Below are positions 53,501 through 62,000 of a DNA stretch of 62,000 nt, in pieces. The translations under genes and the position numbers were made by a program. Position 1 is the first letter of the stretch. The number at the start of each line of letters is the position of its first letter. The notes beneath the pieces are model-generated. The model worked only from the letters and a program-made list of their open reading frames with translations, ran no database searches and was not told where the DNA came from. This stretch comes from Strigamia acuminata (taxonomy: Eukaryota > Arthropoda > Chilopoda > Geophilomorpha > Linotaeniidae), in contig OX442317.1 of the NCBI GenBank assembly GCA_949358305.1, positions 13,632,991-13,694,990 of the forward strand, in the 5' to 3' direction.

Positions 53501-54374
53501 TATACACCTCGTATACGAACGAAGTTTGGAAAATCCACCGGATACTTACTACGACATGAAAACACATAGTAGTCACATACGTCTTATTTGGAAATTGTGT
53601 TTTCACAAACTTCGTTCGTATACGAGGTGTATACACGTCGTATACGACTTGTATACGACTTGTAAACGATTCGTTTACGATTACGATCAAAATACGAGCT
53701 CGTATACAACGCGTATACGAGCGAGTGGAAATCATCGACCATCTCGAATACGACTCGAATTCGATTCGAATACGATTCGAATTCGATTCGAATACGAATA
53801 CGATCAAAATACGAACTCGTAACAACTCGAATACGAGATAGTCGATGACCCGTTCCCGGACTTTGACTCGTACGACTCGTATTCGAGATGTATTCGAGAT
53901 GTATTCGAATCGTATTCGAGTCGCATTCGAGATGGTCGATGATTTCCACTCGCTCGTATACGCGTTGTATACGAGCTCGTATTTTGATCGTAATCGTAAA
54001 CGAATCGTTTACAAGTCGTATACAAGTCGTATACGACGTGTATACACCTCGTATACGAACGAAGTTTGGAAAATCCACCGGATACTTACTACGACATGAA
54101 AACACATAGTAGTCACATACGTCTTATTTGGAAATTGTGTTTTCACAAACTTCGTTCGTATACGAGGTGTATACACGTCGTATACGACTTGTATACGACT
54201 TGTAAACGATTCGTTTACGATTACGATCAAAATACGAGCTCGTATACAACGCGTATACGAGCGAGTGGAAATCATCGACCATCTCGAATGCGACTCGAAT
54301 ACGATTCGAATACATCTCGAATACATCTCGAATACGAGTCGTACGAGTCAAAGTCCGGGAACGGGTCATCGACT
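50595..54374. repeat. FB-3 core: seven tandem 540-bp palindromes
   Basis: Unit starts (GAGATAGTCGATGACCCG) at 50595 and then every 540 bp to 53835. Each unit is itself a long imperfect palindrome with the conserved 77-nt loop (first at 50829-50905). Copies differ by only a few bases, such as AAGTTGT/AAGTCGT and ACACGTC/ACATGTC. The seventh unit ends in a mirror of the first unit's start, so the whole block is symmetric around the fourth loop (about 52487). Reading frames of 73-173 codons recur in each unit on both strands and are by-products of the repeat. Confidence 0.97.
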
Positions 54375-55074
54375 ATCTCGTACTCGACTCGAAAACGAGT
54401 CGAATACGAATTCGCATTCGACTCGAAAACGAGGCGAATACGATTTTGCGTTGAAGAAGGGCAAAATTCGCATTCGACTCGAAAACGAGTCGAATACGAT
54501 TTCGCGTTGAAGAAGGGCAAAATTCGTACTCGACTCGAAAACGAGTCGAATACGATTTCGCGTTGAAGAAGGGCAAAATTCGTACTCGACTCGAAAACGA
54601 GTCGAATACGATTTCGCGTTGAAGAAGGGCAAAATTCGCATTCGACTCGAAAACGAGTCGAATACGATTTCGCGTTGAAGAAGGGCAAAATTCGTACTCG
54701 ACTCGAAAACGAGTCGAATACGAATTCGCATTCGACTCGAAAACGAGTCGAATACGATTTCGCGTTGAAGAAGGGCAAAATTCGTACTCGACTCGAAAAC
54801 GAGTCGAATACGATTTCGCGTTGAAGAAGGGCAAAATTCGCATTCGACTCGAAAGCGAGTCGAATACGATTTCGCGTTGAAGAAGGGAAAAATTCGCATT
54901 CGACTCGAAAGCGAGTCGAATACGATTTCGCGTTGAAGAAGGGCAAAACTCGTATTCGATTCGAAAGCGAATCGAATACAATTTTGCGTTGAAAAAGGAC
55001 AAAAATCGTATTCGATTCGCTTTCGAATCGAATACGAGTTTTGTCCTTTTTCAACGCTTGGGAAAAGGACTCGA
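54375..55074 (-). repeat. FB-3 right array of 56-bp hairpin repeats (inverted)
   Basis: Mirror of 49926-50594 with about 12 units. Near 54960-55060 the outermost unit is followed by its own reversed copy. Confidence 0.93.
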
Positions 55075-55190
55075 ATGCGCCTCCACGTTGCAATGCGCAT
55101 TTGTGTAAACGATGATGGAATCCCCTGCTTAAATACTGGCTATCGCGTCACGTAACAGCAACGTGCCACGTCACGTAATTGCAACGTGCC
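55075..55190 (-). promoter_or_regulatory. promoter-like block facing the FB-3 core (right)
   Basis: Inverted copy of the block at 49821; TATA-like CTTAAATA on the plus strand at 55128-55135. Confidence 0.35.
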
Positions 55191-56835
55191 GCGCTATGCC
55201 ACACAATGTGCCGCCGCGATAGGCCATTGAACCCGAATGTGTGTGATGCGAAACGCGCGAGTACGCGCGCGGAGAACGCGCGGCAATGCTAGCAACAGGA
55301 GCGCAACTGCCCAAGAAATTGCTCAACAATAAAAGGCACGTGGAAGCACGTGCCTGAAACAATAGGCACTTCAAATAAAGTTATTGTTAAAAAACGGGCT
55401 TGAAAACCAACAATTACACAATAATTAAGGGGCAAGAAATGAACTTTGCTGCAATGCAAAGTTCTCAAAATACAGAGAAATGAAAGTTACACTTGTATAA
55501 AGAATTGACAATGTTTGAAACCAATAAAAACTACAAAAACACACTTGTAAAAAACCCAAAACAACCCCCAGAATGAATTATTTGACTCAAATTAACCCTA
55601 AAACGGTCTTGGAGGTCGTGCAGACGACAGAGAACGGATCGGAAGGTTGCTAAAACCTGACACCAAAACTAGCTATGGGACAGCTAGTTAGAAAACAGCT
55701 TTTTCATCAATCATGAACGCTGAAAACCTCACCCAGGGGTAGAAAATGATGGAGAGAACGTTTTCGCCATCTAAAACGGTCTAAAACGGGTCTAAAATGC
55801 CTAAACCGGCGCCTGGAACGTGGCGCAGTTGTTGGGTCAAATATTGTCAAAAATCAGTGGAAATTTGTCAAATACTGGCAAAAATCTGCTGAAATTTGTC
55901 CAAAATTGCCAAATTTTGGCGCAAGTTACGTGAGGTTTGCGCGCATCCAACTATGACGAAAAATCCATGCGTGTGCACGCGCGATTTACTGGCGCGTTGG
56001 AAGCGTTAAAATAAATTTTTCCAATATCTAACACAATTTGCACCGAATTATGGCAATTTTTGACAAATTTACATGGATTTTTGCCAGTATTTGACAAATT
56101 TCTACGGATTTTTGACAATATTTGACAAATTCCAGACAAATTTCAGACAAATTTCAATTAATTTTAGAAATTTTATGAGAAATTTCAGCAAATGTTTGAG
56201 GATTGAGGAAATCTTCTGAAATTTGTCAAATATAGGCAAAAATCTTCTGAAATTTGTCAAATACAGGCAAAAATCTGCTGAAATTTGTCAAAAATTGCCC
56301 AAATTCCGTGCAAGTTTTGCAAGTTTTGCGCGCATCAAATCGTACGCGCGTCTATACTATTGCACGAGCGCATTGACGCGTGATGAACACCGACCACGTT
56401 TACGAAGTGAATTCGAGCTACAAAAGTATCGAGTCGCCATTCTATGATGGAAAAAAAAAATTAAGTGTAAACAAACAAAATAAAAACTTTAATATACAAG
56501 AAACGTACAATTCCACTCAACTTTGTTTCAAATTTTATTTATTGGATCATTGAAAATAAACAGTAGTGTTGTGCACTGTACGCTTAAGTGTATACCGGCG
56601 ATGCGTTGTTTTGTGGTGGGGATTTGCCTCGATAATTGATCTTTTCTCTTTGTTTGCAATATTTTTTTGGCCTTTTTTGTTGATTTTTCGGTTTGAAATT
56701 GTTTTTTTCCGGTGTAATTTAAGTGGTGGAAGGTTGTTGGCGTGTGTTGAGGGTAATTTTGGCGGTTTTTGGGTCGGGATTTGGGGTTTGATGCAGCGGA
56801 TAGCGCATGCGAATCGCCGTCGACCGTAGCATTAG
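55191..56835 (-). repeat. FB-3 right arm unit R1
   Basis: Inverted arm unit, inner type, at its core end. At its outer end it lacks 29 bp present in FB-2 units (between GGATT and TGGGG, at a duplicated ATT), as does R2. Confidence 0.92.
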
Positions 56836-58493
56836 CAATTGCAACGTGCCGCGCTATGCCACACAATGTGCCGCCGCGATAGGCCATCGAATCCGAATGT
56901 GTGTGATGCGAAACGCGAGTACGCGCGCGGAGAACGCGCGGCAATGCTAGCAACAGGAGCGCAACTGCCCAAGAAATTGCTCAACAATAAAAGGCACGTG
57001 GAAGCACGTGCCTGAAACAATAGGCACTTCAAATAAAGTTATTGTTAAAAAACGGGCTTGAAAACCAACAATTACACAATAATTAAGGGGCAAGAAATGA
57101 ACTTTGCTGCAATGCAAAGTTCTCAAAATACAGAGAAATGAAAGTTACACTTGTATAAAGAATTGACAATGTTTGAAACCAATAAAAACTACAAAAACAC
57201 ACTTGTAAAAAACCCAAAACAACCCCCAGAATGAATTATTTGACTCAAATTAACCCTAAAACGGTCTTGGAGGTCGTGCAGACGACAGAGAACGGATCGG
57301 AAGGTTGCTAAAACCTGACGCCAAAACTAGCAATGGGACAGCTAGTTAGAAAACAGCTTTTTCATCAATCATGAACGCTGAAAACCTCACCCAGGGGTAG
57401 AAAATGATGGAGAGAACGTTTTCGCCATCTAAAACGGTCTAAAACGGGTCTAAAATGCCTAAACCGGCGCCTGGAACGTGGCGCAGTTGTTGGGTCAAAT
57501 ATTGTCAAAAATCAGTGGAAATTTGTCAAATACTGGCAAAAATCTGCTGAAATTTGTCCAAAATTGCCAAATTTTGGCGCAAGTTACGTGAGGTTTGCGC
57601 GCATCCAACTATGACGAAAAATCCATGCGTGTGCACGCGCGATTTACTGGCGCGTTGGAAGCGTTAAAATAAATTTTTCCAATATCTAACACAATTTGCA
57701 CCGAATTATGGCAATTTTTGACAAATTTACATGGATTTTTGCCAGTATTTGACAAATTTCCACGGATTTTTGACAATATTTGACAAATTCCAGACAAATT
57801 TCAGACAAATTTCAATTAATTTTAGAAATTTTATGAGAAATTTCAGCAAATGTTTGAGGATTGAGGAAATCTTCTGAAATTTGTCAAATATAGGCAAAAA
57901 TCTTCTGAAATTTGTCAAATACAGGCAAAAATCTGCTGAAATTTGTCAAAAATTGCCCAAATTCCGTGCAAGTTTTGCAAGTTTTGCGCGCATCAAATCG
58001 TACGCGCGCCTATACTATTGCACGAGCGCATTGACGCGTGATGAACACCGACCACGTTTACGAAGTGAATTCGAGCTACAAAAGTATCGAGTCGCCATTC
58101 TATGATGGAAAAAAAAAATTAAGTGTAAACAAACAAAATAAAAACTTTAATATACAAGAAACGTACAATTCCACTCAACTTTGTTTCAAATTTTATTTAT
58201 TGGATCATTGAAAATAAACAGTAGTGTTGTGCACTGTACGCTTAAGTGTATACCGGCGATGCGTTGTTTTGTGGTGGGGATTTGCCTCGATAATTGATCT
58301 TTTCTCTTTGTTTGCAATATTTTTTTGGCCTTTTTTGTTGATTTTTCGGTTTGAAATTGTTTTTTTCCGGTGTAATTTAAGTGGTGGAAGGTTGTTGGCG
58401 TGTGTTGAGGGTAATTTTGGCGGTTTTTGGGTCGGGATTTGGGGTTTGATGCAGCGGATAGCGCATGCGAATCGCCGTCGACCGTAGCATTAG
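56836..58493 (-). repeat. FB-3 right arm unit R2 (1658 bp)
   Basis: Repeats R1 at a spacing of 1658 bp, nearly base for base, including the 29-bp deletion. Confidence 0.93.
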
Positions 58494-60180
58494 CAATTGC
58501 AACGTGCCGCGCTATGCCACACAATGTGCCGCCGCGATAGGCCATCGAATCCGAATGTGTGTGATGCGAAACGCGAGTACGCGCGCGGAGAACGCGCGGC
58601 AATGCTAGCAACAGGAGCGCAACTGCCCAAGAAATTGCTCAACAATAAAAGGCACGTGGAAGCACGTGCCTGAAACAATAGGCACTTCAAATAAAGTTAT
58701 TGTTAAAAAACGGGCTTGAAAACCAACAATTACACAATAATTAAGGGGCAAGAAATGAACTTTGCTGCAATGCAAAGTTCTCAAAATACAGAGAAATGAA
58801 AGTTACACTTGTATAAAGAATTGACAATGTTTGAAACCAATAAAAACTACAAAAACACACTTGTAAAAAACCCAAAACAACCCCCAGAATGAATTATTTG
58901 ACTCAAATTAACCCTAAAACGGTCTTGGAGGTCGTGCAGACGACAGAGAACGGATCGGAAGGTTGCTAAAACCTGACGCCAAAACTAGCAATGGGACAGC
59001 TAGTTAGAAAACAGCTTTTTCATCAATCATGAACGCTGAAAACCTCACCCAGGGGTAGAAAATGATGGAGAGAACGTTTTCGCCATCTAAAACGGTCTAA
59101 AACGGGTCTAAAATGCCTAAACCGGCGCCTGGAACGTGGCGCAGTTGTTGGGTCAAATATTGTCAAAAATCAGTGGAAATTTGTCAAATACTGGCAAAAA
59201 TCTGCTGAAATTTGTCCAAAATTGCCAAATTTTGGCGCAAGTTACGTGAGGTTTGCGCGCATCCAACTATGACGAAAAATCCATGCGTGTGCACGCGCGA
59301 TTTACTGGCGCGTTGGAAGCGTTAAAATAAATTTTTCCAATATCTAACACAATTTGCACCGAATTATGGCAATTTTTGACAAATTTACATGGATTTTTGC
59401 CAGTATTTGACAAATTTCCACGGATTTTTGACAATATTTGACAAATTCCAGACAAATTTCAGACAAATTTCAATTAATTTTAGAAATTTTATGAGAAATT
59501 TCAGCAAATGTTTGAGGATTGAGGAAATCTTCTGAAATTTGTCAAATATAGGCAAAAATCTTCTGAAATTTGTCAAATACAGGCAAAAATCTGCTGAAAT
59601 TTGTCAAAAATTGCCCAAATTCCGTGCAAGTTTTGCAAGTTTTGCGCGCATCAAATCGTATGCGCGCCTATACTATTGCACGAGCGCATTGACGCGTGAT
59701 GAACACCGACCACGTTTACGAAGTGAATTCGAGCTACAAAAGTATCGAGTCGCCATTCTATGATGGAAAAAAAAAATTAAGTGTAAACAAACAAAATAAA
59801 AACTTTAATATACAAGAAACGTACAATTCCACTCAACTTTGTTTCAAATTTTATTTATTGGATCATTGAAAATAAACAGTAGTGTTGTGCACTGTACGCT
59901 TAAGTGTATACCGGCGATGCGTTGTTTTGTGGTGGGGATTTGCCTCGATAATTGATCTTTTCTCTTTGTTTGCAATATTTTTTTGGCCTTTTTTGTTGAT
60001 TTTTCGGTTTGAAATTGTTTTTTTCCGGTGTAATTTAAGTGGTGGAAGGTTGTTGGCGTGTGTTGAGGGTAATTTTGGCGGTTTTTGGGTCGGGATTAGT
60101 GTTTTCTGCGATTTTTTATCGGTATTTGGGGTTTGATGCAGCGGATAGCGCATGCGAATCGCCGTCGACCGTAGCATTAG
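58494..60180 (-). repeat. FB-3 right arm unit R3 (outer)
   Basis: Same unit, but retains the 29 bp missing from R1 and R2 (near 60097-60125). It ends CGTAGCATTAGC before the tail. Confidence 0.92.
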
Positions 60181-62000
60181 CAAGTGCGCGCGCAAGTTAA
60201 ATGTGTACAGGACTGTGAGAAAATAAAACGTGTGTGGAAGAGTAAATGTTCTTTGGTGATCGCCATGAGTTCGTACTTTGTCGTGGGCGCGAAATGTGTG
60301 TGATATATATGCTACTATGCGTGATGTAGCGCCGTCAGCGCGTTTCAGCACGCGATGTAGCGCCCTGAGCGCGTCCAAATGCGTACAGGTGTTCGACAGA
60401 TGTGCCAGGGCTTCACGTGCATACGCGAAACATAAACATGAAGAAAACAGAAAAAACCGTTGTGTGTGATGTTTATAAAGACACATTACACAAAGAATAC
60501 TACTCTTCATACAAAAAGCAATAAACTTTATACATATTGCAATAAACTTACAAAATGGTAAAAATAAAATACTGGAAAACATGGCCTTGAATAATAGTGG
60601 AAAACATGGCGTACTGCCTTGAATACCCCCTTGAATACGTCGCACCGCATCATCTCGCCTCACTTCTCGTCTTGGAAATAAATAAACGCCCCGGCGTTTA
60701 TTCGAGGCAATGTCCAACTTGGGCTTTCATTCGCGCCTCACATCCCGCCTTGGTAATAAATAAACGCCCCGGCGTTTATTCGAGGCACATCACCCACACC
60801 TCCCCGGCGTTCAAACGAGTAGCTGCGCGTATTTGACCCCGGTTTTTATTCTTTCAAATTGTCGTGTGTTTTCAAAGTTCTTAATTTGTTCAAAAACAAA
60901 CAAAATGGCTATTTGTTGATTTTTAATTGATTTTATCGATTTCTGTTCGTTTTTTGCTGGTTTTTAATCGATTTTTCTGTATTTTTGATCAATTTTTGCC
61001 AATTGTAATCGTTATTTGTCATTCTGAATTGATTATTGTCAGGTTTCAGTCGATTTTTGTCGATTTCTGATCAATGTTTATACATTTCTTATCATTTTGT
61101 GTAGATTTCTGTTGAATTTTAATCATATTTCTTCGTTTTTATTCAATTTTTGTCCCATGCTCCGCGATCAGTTCGAATAATTGACACCATACTGTGCTTT
61201 TACTCATATTCAAGATGGCGTCGCAAACTCAAGGTCGAATTCCGCTGAATTCATTTATTGCGACTGTTTGCGCTCCATACATGCGAAAAGGATTATGGGA
61301 AAAATCCTCAATGCAGGTCATTTTGGTGTCAAATGAGCGAGGAAGGCTGGAGATAAGGAAAATTGGTGAAATTTCAAAAAAAAGCTAAACAATCAAAATT
61401 TACATGAAGCTCAATTTTTCTAACTGGAAATGCATGTATCGTCAATTTCGGGATATTTTAGGGGTGAAATTGACTGGGAAGGGACCCCCACATTCCCCAT
61501 GCGTCAACGCGCGCGTTGACGAAATTCAAATCCAGGTTTTCACACAGCCCCACGTTATTTTCGGGTTCCAATTGCCGTATTGCCGTATTGCCTCAAATAA
61601 ACGCCGGGGCGTTTATTAATTTTCATTAATTTTCCAGACCGGAAATGAGGCGAGGTGATGCAGTACGATGCAAAATTGCGAGATGTAGTTTGCTTTATTT
61701 GTTAAAACAAATTAGGCGTCACTAATTCACCTGTATTAGGGTTTCAATGTGTGAAATTTCAAAATTTATCGGTTCCGTCAAAACGCCATTGAAAAGTTAC
61801 ATTTTTATAACGTTTCAATGATGAAAACGGCCATTTTTGATGAAAAACAGCCATTTTTTATAGAAAAAACGACGAAGAAAGCCATTTTCACTATGAAAAA
61901 TGGCTGAAAATGACCATTTTGACGAAAAACGGCCATTTTTACTACGAAAAATGGCTAAAAATGCCACTTGAGTGAGTGCAAGTACATTTGGTGATGTACT
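60181..62000 (+). repeat. FB-3 right tail, continues past the window
   Basis: Direct-orientation relative of the FB-2 tail (14755-16620, then parts of 17280-17700). It has no hAT MITE. It has palindromes at 60681, 60759 and 61596, the ATTAAAAATC module at 60900-61150, and an ATGGCCAT array at 61810-61960. The first two palindromes lie in the opposite sense (TTCGAGGCA after the palindrome). No protein-coding support. Confidence 0.72.

Noticed and set aside
50498-54566. Frames of 73, 84, 98, 118 and 173 codons recurring every 540 bp
   Set aside because: They recur on both strands because the unit is a palindrome; residue content simply mirrors TCGAATACGA words.
56528-60717. 141-284-codon minus-strand frames across FB-3 right units
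   Set aside because: They cross known repeat boundaries (unit into tail) and change reading frame between copies.

Overview
The window looks like transposon-packed, gene-poor chromatin from an animal, probably an invertebrate. BEL/Pao retrotransposons are known only from animals. The piggyBac-like transposase at the left edge carries a 78-bp spliceosomal-type intron, so this is not bacterial or phage DNA. I see no host single-copy gene, tRNA, rRNA or CRISPR array. Almost every base I can assign belongs to a mobile element, a satellite or a large inverted repeat.

Layout. 1-1070 (-): partial piggyBac-type transposase. 1143-3809 (+): a Copia (Ty1-like) element with a putative LTR, an initiator-Met-type primer binding site, and gag plus protease, cut off by 'repeat A'. 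3810-6697: foldback-like element FB-1, with 56-bp hairpin repeats around a palindrome. 6698-16620: FB-2, with three direct units (1365, 1685 and about 1580 bp), a palindromic core and one inverted unit; its right tail carries a 392-bp hAT-type MITE. 16621-20790: degenerate repeats built from AATAAACGCC palindromes and ATGGCCAT arrays. 21780-24420 (-): a Gypsy (Ty3-like) fragment with gag, a predicted -1 frameshift site, protease and truncated RT. 26367-44458 (+): BEL-1, whose pol is interrupted by a complete, younger BEL-2 (30855-40254). 44459-45749: a satellite of about 142 bp. 45750-47244: another BEL-1-type LTR, truncated by repeat A. 47245-62000: FB-3, with a 7 x 540-bp array of palindromes in its core, three inverted units on its right and a tail running out of the window.

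How it fits together. The retroelements supply ordinary enzymology (Gag, protease, RT/RNase H, integrase), and all are broken or nested. The three FB structures encode no recognisable transposase. They share modules: repeat A at the left end, about 1.66-kb arm units, an about 100-bp promoter-like block pointing inward from both sides (FB-2, FB-3), 56-bp hairpin arrays, and a 77-nt loop conserved in all nine palindrome centres. Insertion order can be read from the junctions. BEL-2 is younger than BEL-1, the piggyBac MITE is younger than the BEL-1 5' LTR, the hAT MITE is younger than the FB-2 tail, and repeat A arrived after Copia and after the satellite-embedded LTR.

The least conventional material is the FB family, especially the FB-3 core. 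Its strand symmetry predicts very long hairpin transcripts or cruciforms. Limits: names rest on motifs read by eye, and boundaries of repeat modules are approximate to tens of bases unless a target-site duplication fixes them.
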